Of a stretch of DNA of 8,733 nt, positions 1 to 5,689 are shown in pieces. The stretch's first letter is position 1. Each line of letters starts with the position of its first letter. A model generated the notes under the pieces. The model did not search any database. It had not been told where the DNA came from and worked only from the letters and a program-made list of their open reading frames with translations. The translations under genes and the position numbers were made by a program. The DNA comes from JBFHKO01 sp041595355 (GTDB lineage: Bacteria > Pseudomonadota > Gammaproteobacteria > Enterobacterales > Aeromonadaceae): the NCBI GenBank assembly GCA_041595355.1, contig JBFHKO010000103.1:1-8733 (forward strand), given 5' to 3'.

Positions 1-1252
1 CCAGCTCGCCGGCGGCGTAGACTTCCAGTTGCACCCTGGCCTGCTGCAGGTGGCTGTCGGCCAGCGCGATGGCCTCCAGGTGGCGGCGGCGGGCCATGAA
101 GCCGCCCTCGACGCTGCCCTGGTAGCCCATGCACTGCTTGAGGTGCTCCCGTAGTCCCTCCAGCCCCTGGCCGGTCTTGGCGGAGAGACGATAGACGGGG
201 TGGCCGCCCACCTCGCTCACCCCCAGCTCCTCGCCGGTCAGATCCGCCTTGTTGCGGATCACCGTCAGCCCCAGTCTGGCGGGCAGGCGGTCGATGAAGT
301 CGGGCCAGATCTCGTGCGGATCGCAGGCCGGGGTGGTGGTGCTGTCCACCATGAACAGCACCCGGTCGGCCTGGGCAATCTCGGCCCAGGCCCGCTCTAT
401 GCCTATTTTCTCCACCGCATCCTCGGTGTCACGCAGGCCGGCGGTGTCGATGATGTGCAGCGGCATGCCGTCGATATGGATGTATTCGCGCAGCACGTCG
501 CGGGTGGTGCCGGCGATCTCGGTGACGATGGCCGACTCGCGCCCGGCCAGGGCGTTGAGCAGGCTCGACTTGCCGGCGTTGGGGCGGCCGGCGATAACCA
601 CCTTCATGCCCTCGCGCAGCAGGGCCCCCTGACGGGCCTCCTGCTGCACCTCGCCCAGATCCGCCAGTATGCCGTACAGGCCGTTGGCGATGTGGCCGTC
701 ACTGAGAAAGTCGATCTCCTCGTCGGGAAAATCGATGGCCGCCTCCACATAGATGCGCAGCCGGGTCAGGTTCTCCACCAGAGTGTCGATGCGGCGGGAA
801 AACTCCCCCTGCAGCGACTGCAGGGCGGAGCGGGCCGCCTGCTCGCTGGTCGCTTCGATGAGATCGGCGATGGCCTCGGCCTGGGCCAGATCCAGCTTGT
901 CATTCAGGAAGGCGCGCTCGGAAAACTCGCCGGGGCGGGCGGTGCGTACGCCCGGAATGAGCAGGATGCGGCGCAGCAGCATGTCCAGCACCACGGGGCC
1001 GCCATGCCCCTGCAGCTCCAGCACATCCTCGCCGGTGAAGCTGTGTGGCGCTTTGAACAGCAGGGCAATGCCCTGGTCCAGGGTATTGCCCTCGGCGTCC
1101 CTGAAGGGCAGGTATTCGGCGTTGCGCAGGACCGGGAGCCGGCCCAGCAGGGCGCGGGCGACGGTCTCGACCTGGGGGCCGGAGACGCGGAGTATGCCGA
1201 CGCCGCCCCGTCCCGGGGGGGTGGCCTGGGCTACGATGGTATCGCTGTTCAT
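1..1252 (-). CDS. mnmE: tRNA uridine-5-carboxymethylaminomethyl modification GTPase MnmE (3' end outside window)
   Basis: MnmE (TrmE) is a GTPase that, with MnmG, installs the (carboxymethyl)aminomethyl group on the wobble uridine of several tRNAs. 417 codons are visible. The protein begins MNSDTIVAQATPPGRGGVG, the family's N-terminal tetrahydrofolate-binding domain. The G domain is intact: G1 GRPNAGKS at residues 222-229, G2 GTTRD at 248-252, G3 DTAG at 269-272 and G4 NKAD at 334-337. These numbers run one behind E. coli MnmE (454 residues), so about 36 C-terminal residues, including the family's terminal Cys-containing CxGK motif, lie beyond base 1. The reading frame is open to the window edge. 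The ATG at 1252 is chosen because it gives the family N-terminus; the ribosome binding site in front of it is weak. It lies downstream of yidC on the same strand but is separated from it by a terminator-like hairpin. Confidence 0.97.
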   Translation of the reverse strand, partial: MNSDTIVAQATPPGRGGVGILRVSGPQVETVARALLGRLPVLRNAEYLPFRDAEGNTLDQGIALLFKAPHSFTGEDVLELQGHGGPVVLDMLLRRILLIPGVRTARPGEFSERAFLNDKLDLAQAEAIADLIEATSEQAARSALQSLQGEFSRRIDTLVENLTRLRIYVEAAIDFPDEEIDFLSDGHIANGLYGILADLGEVQQEARQGALLREGMKVVIAGRPNAGKSSLLNALAGRESAIVTEIAGTTRDVLREYIHIDGMPLHIIDTAGLRDTEDAVEKIGIERAWAEIAQADRVLFMVDSTTTPACDPHEIWPDFIDRLPARLGLTVIRNKADLTGEELGVSEVGGHPVYRLSAKTGQGLEGLREHLKQCMGYQGSVEGGFMARRRHLEAIALADSHLQQARVQLEVYAAGEL

Positions 1253-1290
1253 GGGTCTGCTCGCTCGCTGTTGCCAGTGTCTAGTCTAAT

Positions 1291-1320
1291 GAAAAAGGCG
1301 GCTTGCCAGCCGCCTTTTTT
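1291..1320 (-). terminator. Rho-independent terminator between yidC and mnmE
   Basis: Arms 1292-1302 and 1309-1319 are perfectly complementary (an 11-bp stem of GGCGGC flanked by A/T runs) around a 6-base loop; one more T-A pair can close it to a TGCC tetraloop. Read leftwards, the hairpin ends in a run of five T, so it can terminate the rpmH-rnpA-yidD-yidC transcript 27 bp after the yidC stop. Because the palindrome carries A and T runs on opposite sides, it would also terminate rightward transcription (six T at 1315-1320). Confidence 0.85.
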
Positions 1321-1346
1321 GTTCTCCTGTGGCCGTCTCAGACGGT

Positions 1347-2993
1347 TCAGGCTTTCTTGGTGTGCAGGCCCTTCTTCGCCAGCTGGCGGAAGATGAGGCT
1401 CTGCTGGGTGATGGTCACCACGTTGCTCACCAGCCAGTAGAGGGTCAGGCCGGCCGGGAACCAGAGGAACATGAAGGTGAAGATGATGGGCATGAATTGC
1501 ATCACCTTCTGCTGCATGGGGTCGGTCACCGTGGTCGGGCTCATCTTCTGGATGAACCACATGGAGGCGCCCATCAGCAGCGGCAGCACGAAGAAGGGGT
1601 CCTTGACCGACAGATCGGTGATCCAGAGGGCAAAGGGGGCATGACGCAGCTCCACGGACTCCATCAGGGTCCAGTAGAGGGCGATGAAGATGGGCATCTG
1701 GATGAGGATGGGGAAGCAGCCGCCCAGCGGATTGACCTTCTCCTGCTTGTAGAGCTCCATCATGGCCTGGGACATGCGCTGGCGGTCGTCGCCGAAGCGC
1801 TCGCGCAGGGCGGTCAGCTTGGGCTGCAGCATGCGCATCTTGGCCATGGAGGTGTACTGGGCCTTGGTGAGCGGGTACATGGCGCCGCGCACTATCAGGG
1901 TGATGAGGACGATGGCCACACCCCAGTTGCTGACCAGGCCGTGCAGCAGTTGCAGCAGCTTGAACAGCGGCTGGGCGATGAACCAGAGCCAGCCGTAGTC
2001 GACGGTCAGGTCCAGGTGGTTGGCCACGGCCGCCATTTCATCCTGCAGCTTGGGGCCGATCCAGAGGCTGGCGCCCAGGGTCGCGGTGCCGGCGGCGTCC
2101 ACCTTGGTCAGCGGTGCCTTCAGGCCGATGATGGCGTCCTGACCGTTGTTGACGGCACGGGTGTAGAGCTGGTTCTGGGCCTGTTCGGCACCGGCCCAGG
2201 CGGTCACGAAGTAGTGCTGCAGCATGCCGACCCAGCCGCCGGCGGTGGTGGTGGCCAGGTTGGTTTCCTTCATGTCGTCGAAGGTCACCTTCTTGTAGCG
2301 CTCGTTTTCGGAAGAGAAGGCACCGCCGCGGAAGGCGCTGGCCATCAGGGCATGGCCGCCTTCACCGGGCGGGGTGGCCATGGTCTGCTTGAGCTGGCCG
2401 TAGAACTGCACCTCTACCGGCGTGTCCAGCGGGTTGCTGATCTGGTAGTCGACGTTGATGGCAAACTGGCCGCGCTTGAGCACATAGCGCTTGGTGAAGG
2501 TGACGCCCTGCTCGTCGGTGAAGCTCATGGGCACCACCAGCTCATCCTGGCCATCGGCCAGCTGGTATTCGCTGGCCTGGGCCTGGTAGGTCGGACGCCC
2601 CTTGGGGTTGCTGTCCGGACCATTGCGGCCGATGAGGCCGCTCTGGGCGACATAGAGGCGATCCGGGCGCTGCATCAGCAGGGTGAAGGGCTCGTCAGAG
2701 CCCTGCTCCAGGGCCTGGGTCAGCAGCTTGGCATCGACGACATCGCCACCCAGGGTGTCGATGGTCAGCTCCAGCACATCGGAGCGCACCTTCAGCAGTT
2801 GGCGCTGGCTGGCGGGCGCGGCACCGTTTTCGCCGGGGACATCGGTGGCGGTCGTGGATTCGGGAACAAAGGCGCCACTCTGGGTGGTGGTGATGGCGGC
2901 GGTTTGCGGGGTCTTGCTCTGGTTCCATTGCTGCCAGAGCATGAAGGAAACGACCAGCAGGCCGATCAGGATCAATTTACGTTGAGCTTCCAT
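1347..2993 (-). CDS. yidC: Membrane protein insertase YidC
   Basis: YidC inserts membrane proteins into the inner membrane, alone or with SecYEG. The predicted protein has 548 residues, the same length as E. coli YidC. The start MEAQRKLILIGLLVVSFMLW gives the first transmembrane segment (about residues 5-20). A long periplasmic P1 domain follows (about 25-330). The conserved five-helix insertase core begins near residue 355 and carries the groove arginine R369 in the stretch LIVRGAMYPLTKAQY. A cytoplasmic hairpin (about 380-420), the NPLGGCFPILIQMPIFIALY segment (421-440) and further hydrophobic helices up to about residue 530 complete it. The tail is short and basic (QLAKKGLHTKKA). The start lies 2 bp after the yidD stop, so translation is probably coupled. 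A hairpin terminator follows. Confidence 0.98.
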   Translation of the reverse strand: MEAQRKLILIGLLVVSFMLWQQWNQSKTPQTAAITTTQSGAFVPESTTATDVPGENGAAPASQRQLLKVRSDVLELTIDTLGGDVVDAKLLTQALEQGSDEPFTLLMQRPDRLYVAQSGLIGRNGPDSNPKGRPTYQAQASEYQLADGQDELVVPMSFTDEQGVTFTKRYVLKRGQFAINVDYQISNPLDTPVEVQFYGQLKQTMATPPGEGGHALMASAFRGGAFSSENERYKKVTFDDMKETNLATTTAGGWVGMLQHYFVTAWAGAEQAQNQLYTRAVNNGQDAIIGLKAPLTKVDAAGTATLGASLWIGPKLQDEMAAVANHLDLTVDYGWLWFIAQPLFKLLQLLHGLVSNWGVAIVLITLIVRGAMYPLTKAQYTSMAKMRMLQPKLTALRERFGDDRQRMSQAMMELYKQEKVNPLGGCFPILIQMPIFIALYWTLMESVELRHAPFALWITDLSVKDPFFVLPLLMGASMWFIQKMSPTTVTDPMQQKVMQFMPIIFTFMFLWFPAGLTLYWLVSNVVTITQQSLIFRQLAKKGLHTKKA

Positions 2994-2995
2994 AG

Positions 2996-3253
2996 TTAGT
3001 TTCTTCGCTTTGTTCGCTGGGGATGCGGTACCGGATCATGGCCACCTGGGTGTAAGGGATGACATTTTAATAGACGTTTGCCCCCCATCCAAATGCCTTT
3101 TATGAGACCGTGCAGACAGATCGCGTCAATGGCGTACTGGGAACAGCTGGGGGTGAAGCGACAGCGGGGCCCCAGCAACGGGCTGATGACCAGCTGATAG
3201 AGACGGATGAGTTTGACGATCAGCCATTGCAACGGCGTGACAGGGTGCGCCAT
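2996..3253 (-). CDS. yidD: Membrane protein insertion efficiency factor YidD
   Basis: This is a small (85-residue) DUF37/YidD family protein, thought to assist YidC-dependent membrane insertion at the inner face of the membrane. The sequence begins MAHPVTPLQWLIVKLIRLYQ, an amphipathic N-terminus. It continues with the family signature SPLLGPRCRFTPSCSQYA, which includes two cysteines, and the KCHPLHPGG motif near the C-terminus. The reading frame is open upstream to 3397, but that extension is the rnpA gene read out of frame. The ATG at 3253 reproduces the E. coli length exactly. The gene overlaps the end of rnpA by 34 bp and stops 2 bp before yidC, so all three are very likely one translationally coupled unit. 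Confidence 0.95.
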   Translation of the reverse strand: MAHPVTPLQWLIVKLIRLYQLVISPLLGPRCRFTPSCSQYAIDAICLHGLIKGIWMGGKRLLKCHPLHPGGHDPVPHPQRTKRRN

Positions 3254-3576
3254 AGCTTGTCCAGCAGGGTGAGAATGTCGGCATTGCTCAGTTCGCCGAC
3301 GCCGGACTTGGCGATGACGATGATGTCGATGGCAGGCAATTGATGCTGTTTCAGGCGAAAGCTTTCCCGTACCAGACGCTTGATGCGATTGCGCCACACG
3401 GCTCGTTTAAGGGCTTTTTTGGGTACCGTCAGTCCCAGGCGGGCATGAGGCAGGCCATTCGGTTTGGCAAGCAGGGTCAGTTGGGGTGAAGCGGCTCGAA
3501 CGGGGTCGGCAAAGACGCGCTTGAAATGTTCGGGAGTTAACAGACGTAACTCCCGAGGAAAGGTGTGGTTAGCCAT
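3220..3576 (-). CDS. rnpA: Ribonuclease P protein component
   Basis: This is the protein subunit of RNase P, which binds the catalytic RNA and the 5' leader of precursor tRNA. It has 118 residues (E. coli has 119), is basic, and starts MANHTFPRELRLLTPEHFKRVF, aligning with the family N-terminus. The family's RNR signature is present as RNRIKRLVRESFR at residues 62-74, with the LGLTVPKKALKRAV strand-helix just before it. The start codon lies inside the 3' end of rpmH (8-bp overlap), and I see no good Shine-Dalgarno before it, so it probably relies on ribosomes finishing rpmH. Its 3' end overlaps yidD. Confidence 0.97.
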   Translation of the reverse strand: MANHTFPRELRLLTPEHFKRVFADPVRAASPQLTLLAKPNGLPHARLGLTVPKKALKRAVWRNRIKRLVRESFRLKQHQLPAIDIIVIAKSGVGELSNADILTLLDKLWRTLSRRCNG

Positions 3577-3712
3577 TAACAGTGGTCAGGCGGACACGAC
3601 CTTTTGCACGACGGGAAGCCAGTACCTTGCGGCCATTCTTGGTGGCCATGCGGGCACGGAAACCGTGGTTGCGATTGCGCTTCAGCACAGAGGGTTGAAA
3701 AGTACGTTTCAT
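3569..3712 (-). CDS. rpmH: 50S ribosomal protein L34
   Basis: L34 is a very small, highly basic protein of the large ribosomal subunit. The 47-residue product reads MKRTFQPSVLKRNRNHGFRA, then RMATKNGRKVLASRRAKGRV and RLTTVNG. The first 42 residues are typical of the family. The last five (TTVNG) replace the usual short ending (TVSK in E. coli), so the protein is one residue longer than E. coli L34 and its coding region runs 8 bp into rnpA. It is the first gene of the leftward operon and is preceded by a near-consensus promoter. The GGA 8 bases upstream of the ATG is a weak Shine-Dalgarno. Confidence 0.96.
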   Translation of the reverse strand: MKRTFQPSVLKRNRNHGFRARMATKNGRKVLASRRAKGRVRLTTVNG

Positions 3713-3804
3713 AGCAATATCCGTGTTTATAACTGTACAGTTTGGATTGCCACACGCACCGACGCGCCGATGATCTGTGTGACGACCAGATAAAGAGAGG
3801 CCGA

Positions 3805-3833
3805 ATTCTAAACAGATTCACTGATGACGTCAA
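3805..3833 (-). promoter_or_regulatory. Sigma-70 promoter of the rpmH-rnpA-yidD-yidC operon
   Basis: Read on the minus strand, the -35 box TTGACG (3828-3833) is followed after exactly 17 bases by the -10 box TAGAAT (3805-3810). Each hexamer differs from consensus at one position. Transcription would start near 3798, giving a leader of about 85 nt before the rpmH ATG. This is the strongest promoter-like sequence in the intergenic region and fits the high expression expected for a ribosomal protein gene. Confidence 0.8.
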
Positions 3834-4001
3834 TCGCGGGCGGTTACGCTGTTTGCGCGCCTGTATCGGGGTGGCTTCCGACACAGGGATCCTCGCGGAT
3901 CGCGGGCCACGGATTATACCGACTTGCCGCGGATAGACAAGCGGTGGATCCCGGATCCGGGCATTGGCCGGGACAGCGGCGGGGAAGGGGAGGGGACGGC
4001 T

Positions 4002-4010
4002 TGTGGACAA
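4002..4010 (-). promoter_or_regulatory. Probable DnaA box TTGTCCACA
   Basis: On the minus strand this 9-mer differs from the strong box TTATCCACA at one position (G for A at position 3). It sits in the GC-rich part of the region. It is moderately convincing because of its context beside the perfect boxes downstream. Confidence 0.5.
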
Positions 4011-4017
4011 CCTCCAC

Positions 4018-4087
4018 CGGGGGCCCCGGATCCGGCCCGGGGCAGAGCGCCGGATCCGGTAGCCTGCGGCCGGGAACGGGGGCCCCG
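4018..4087. repeat. Duplicated palindromic 11-mer CGGGGGCCCCG with hairpin potential
   Basis: The same 11 bases occur at 4018-4028 and 4077-4087, 59 bp apart. The left copy also contributes to a nested inverted repeat: GCCCCGG (4023-4029) pairs with CCGGGGC (4037-4043) across a 7-base loop that contains half of a CCGGATCCGG element. The block could fold as a stable cruciform or RNA hairpin in either strand. Confidence 0.6.
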
Positions 4088-4137
4088 AGCCAGCTGGGGC
4101 GCGGCCTGGCGGGCGGGGCGGATCCCGGAACTGAGCA

Positions 4138-4157
4138 TGTTTATAAGGTGTGAATAA
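4138..4157 (-). promoter_or_regulatory. Tandem DnaA boxes: perfect TTATTCACA (4149-4157) and weak TTATAAACA (4138-4146)
   Basis: Both are read on the minus strand and lie 11 bp apart start to start, about one helical turn, so DnaA molecules could bind side by side. The first matches TTATNCACA exactly; the second differs at one position. The same weak 9-mer also occurs at 3724-3732 in the rpmH leader. The pair overlaps a possible dnaA -10 element (TAATAC, 4155-4160), which would suit autorepression. Confidence 0.6.
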
Positions 4158-4177
4158 TACCGGGATCCTTGTCGTCT

Positions 4178-4186
4178 TTATGCACA
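4178..4186 (+). promoter_or_regulatory. DnaA box TTATGCACA
   Basis: This is a perfect match to TTATNCACA on the plus strand. It faces the minus-strand box at 4149-4157 with 20 bp between them, and a GATC follows immediately (4188-4191). Two perfect boxes within 40 bp just upstream of dnaA are the best support for DnaA binding here. Confidence 0.65.
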
Positions 4187-4206
4187 TGATCACCAAAAGT
4201 CAAGGC

Positions 4207-4216
4207 GCAAATTTGC
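4207..4216. promoter_or_regulatory. Palindrome GCAAATTTGC upstream of dnaA, possible operator
   Basis: This is a perfect 10-bp palindrome lying between the DnaA boxes and the dnaA start. It could be a dimeric regulator site. No specific regulator is recognised, and a 10-bp AT-centred palindrome can occur by chance. Confidence 0.25.
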
Positions 4217-4235
4217 CGGATCCAGGGCGGCTAAT

Positions 4236-4266
4236 CTGGAGATCCCCCACCCAACCGGGGTAGAAT
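4236..4266 (+). promoter_or_regulatory. Candidate dnaA-proximal promoter
   Basis: A good -10 box, TAGAAT (4261-4266), lies 38 bp before the dnaA GTG. The best matching -35 is poor (CTGGAG at 4236-4241, 19-bp spacing). It would give a short leader of about 30 nt. An upstream alternative uses TAATAC (4155-4160), overlapping a DnaA box. Neither is near consensus, which is usual for regulated dnaA promoters. Confidence 0.35.
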
Positions 4267-4294
4267 TGCGGATCTTAGATGGATCAGTTTCAAT

Positions 4295-4300
4295 GGAGTG
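4295..4300 (+). promoter_or_regulatory. Ribosome binding site of dnaA (GGAGTG)
   Basis: GGAG followed by six bases precedes the GTG at 4305. It decides the start: the upstream in-frame ATG at 4293 overlaps this site and has no Shine-Dalgarno of its own. Confidence 0.8.
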
Positions 4301-4304
4301 TAAT

Positions 4305-5675
4305 GTGACAGCTTCGCTATGGCAGCAATGCCTGAACCGGCTCCAGGATGAGTTGCCTTCGGGAGAATTCAGCATGTGGATCCGGCCGCTACAAGCGGAG
4401 TTGGGTGACAGAACACTCACCCTGTATGCCCCCAACCGATTCATTCTCGATTGGGTACGTGACAAGTACCTGCTGCGCATCAACAGCCTGTTTTCCGAAT
4501 TCTGCGGCGCCGATGCGCCGCTGCTGCGTTTCGATATCGGCAGCCGCACCATGCCCGCCGCCGCGCCGGTGCACAAGCCGGTCGGCCGCACGGCGCCGGT
4601 TGCCGAGGCGCCCAGCTGGGACAGCCGGGCCCAGGTCAAGCCGGAGATCAATCACAAGAGCAACATGAACGTGAACTATACCTTCACCAATTTTGTGGAA
4701 GGTAAGTCCAACCAGCTGGCCCGGGCGGCGGCGCGTCAGGTGGCCGATAATCCGGGCACGGCCTACAACCCGCTATTCCTGTATGGCGGCACCGGCCTCG
4801 GCAAGACCCACCTGCTGCATGCGGTGGGCAATGCCATCAAGGAGCGCAATCCGGATGCCAAGGTGGTTTACATGCACTCCGAGCGCTTCGTGCAGGACAT
4901 GGTCAAGGCGTTGCAGAACAATGCCATCGAGGAGTTCAAGCGCTACTACCGCAGCGTGGATGCCCTGCTCATCGATGACATCCAGTTCTTCGCCAACAAG
5001 GAGCGCTCCCAGGAGGAGTTCTTCCACACCTTCAATGCGCTGCTGGAAGGCAATCAGCAGATCATCCTGACCTCGGACCGCTACCCCAAGGAGATCAACG
5101 GGGTGGAGGACCGGCTCAAGTCCCGCTTCGGCTGGGGGCTGACGGTGGCCATAGAGCCGCCGGAGCTGGAAACCCGGGTCGCCATCCTGATGCGCAAGGC
5201 CGAAGAGAACAAGATGCACCTGCCGGACGAGGTGGCGTTCTTCATCGCCAAGCGGCTGCGCTCCAATGTCCGCGAGCTGGAGGGGGCCCTGAACCGGGTC
5301 ATCGCCAATGCCAACTTCACCGGCCGGGCCATCAACATCGATTTCGTGCGCGAGGCGCTGCGGGATCTGCTGGCATTGCAGGAGAAGCTGGTCACCATCG
5401 ACAACATCCAGAAGACGGTGGCCGAGTACTACAAGATCAAGGTCGCCGACCTGCTCTCCAAGCGGCGTTCCCGCTCGGTGGCGCGTCCGCGCCAGCTGGC
5501 CATGGCGCTGGCCAAGGAGCTGACCAACCACAGCCTGCCGGAGATCGGCGATGCCTTTGGCGGCCGCGATCACACCACAGTGCTGCATGCCTGCCGCAAG
5601 ATAGCGGCGCTGCGTGAAGAAAGTCACGACATCAAAGAAGACTATTCCAACCTGATCCGTACCCTTTCATCCTGA
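4305..5675 (+). CDS. dnaA: Chromosomal replication initiator protein DnaA (GTG start)
   Basis: DnaA binds DnaA boxes, opens the origin and loads the helicase; ATP-DnaA is the active form. With the GTG start it has 456 residues, versus 467 in E. coli. The N-terminal domain TASLWQQCLNRLQDELPSGE aligns at once with E. coli and contains the conserved MWIRPLQ. A variable proline/alanine-rich linker (about 88-120) follows. The AAA+ domain has Walker A GGTGLGKT (161-168), Walker B LLIDDIQFF around D224-D225, sensor 1 ILTSD (254-258) and the GVEDRLKSRFGWGL segment. The C-terminal DNA-binding domain ends with the signature GGRDHTTVLHAC (D422 to T425). In-frame codons at 4266 (TTG) and 4293 (ATG) would add 13 or 4 residues absent from relatives. 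It is the first gene of the rightward operon, with dnaN 14 bp downstream. Confidence 0.98.
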   Translation: MTASLWQQCLNRLQDELPSGEFSMWIRPLQAELGDRTLTLYAPNRFILDWVRDKYLLRINSLFSEFCGADAPLLRFDIGSRTMPAAAPVHKPVGRTAPVAEAPSWDSRAQVKPEINHKSNMNVNYTFTNFVEGKSNQLARAAARQVADNPGTAYNPLFLYGGTGLGKTHLLHAVGNAIKERNPDAKVVYMHSERFVQDMVKALQNNAIEEFKRYYRSVDALLIDDIQFFANKERSQEEFFHTFNALLEGNQQIILTSDRYPKEINGVEDRLKSRFGWGLTVAIEPPELETRVAILMRKAEENKMHLPDEVAFFIAKRLRSNVRELEGALNRVIANANFTGRAINIDFVREALRDLLALQEKLVTIDNIQKTVAEYYKIKVADLLSKRRSRSVARPRQLAMALAKELTNHSLPEIGDAFGGRDHTTVLHACRKIAALREESHDIKEDYSNLIRTLSS

Positions 5676-5689
5676 CTCGGAGTGTGCCG

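Larger units (their letters stand above)
3887..4285. repeat. Cluster of GATC sites, eight of them inside GGATCC palindromes
   Basis: GATC occurs at 3888, 3898, 3947, 3954, 4029, 4053, 4121, 4164, 4188, 4219, 4241, 4271 and 4282 (first bases), with one more at 3772. That is 13 sites in about 400 bp, where one or two would be expected. Eight are GGATCC (starting 3887, 3946, 3953, 4028, 4052, 4120, 4163 and 4218). The 10-bp palindrome CCGGATCCGG occurs three times (3951-3960, 4026-4035, 4050-4059) and once with a single change (4216-4225). In Dam-methylating gammaproteobacteria such clusters mark SeqA-bound regions (oriC and the dnaA promoter). Many neighbouring spacings (10, 24, 24, 22, 30, 11) are within the one-to-three-turn range SeqA tolerates. 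Confidence 0.85.
3713..4304. promoter_or_regulatory. Divergent rpmH-dnaA intergenic control region, possible replication origin
   Basis: This 592-bp stretch separates the two divergent operons and holds no convincing gene. From left to right it contains the rpmH leader and promoter, a scatter of GATC sites, a very GC-rich tract with repeated palindromes (about 3940-4130), and then an abrupt change to a more AT-rich segment (about 4131-4215) holding the best DnaA boxes. It ends in the dnaA leader. Co-orientation of all genes away from this point fits the usual origin-proximal arrangement. Known precedents differ: in Pseudomonas this interval is an origin, while in E. coli and Vibrio the origin lies near mnmG/mioC. 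So dnaA autoregulation and origin function are both possible. Confidence 0.7.

Noticed and set aside
200..1396. 398-residue open frame on the plus strand
   Set aside because: It is antisense to mnmE, which has all its GTPase motifs in the other strand, and has low-complexity composition.
1329..2999. 556-residue open frame on the plus strand
   Set aside because: It is exactly antisense to yidC; the product is rich in G, H, Q and A with no recognisable domain, as expected from the opposite strand of a high-GC gene.
3254..3397. 48-residue N-terminal extension of YidD
   Set aside because: It is the rnpA sequence read in another frame; starting at 3253 gives the normal 85-residue YidD.
3824..4153. 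Overlapping plus-strand open frames of 64-109 residues in the intergenic region
   Set aside because: G/R/P-rich products from the GC-rich palindromes, no ribosome binding sites and no recognised family.
3576..4196. 206-residue minus-strand open frame spanning rpmH and the intergenic region
   Set aside because: It overlaps rpmH out of frame and covers the repeat-rich control region; composition is R/P-rich with no recognisable motif.
4773..5627. 284-residue minus-strand open frame
   Set aside because: It is antisense to the AAA+ and DNA-binding parts of dnaA; shadow of GC-rich codon use.
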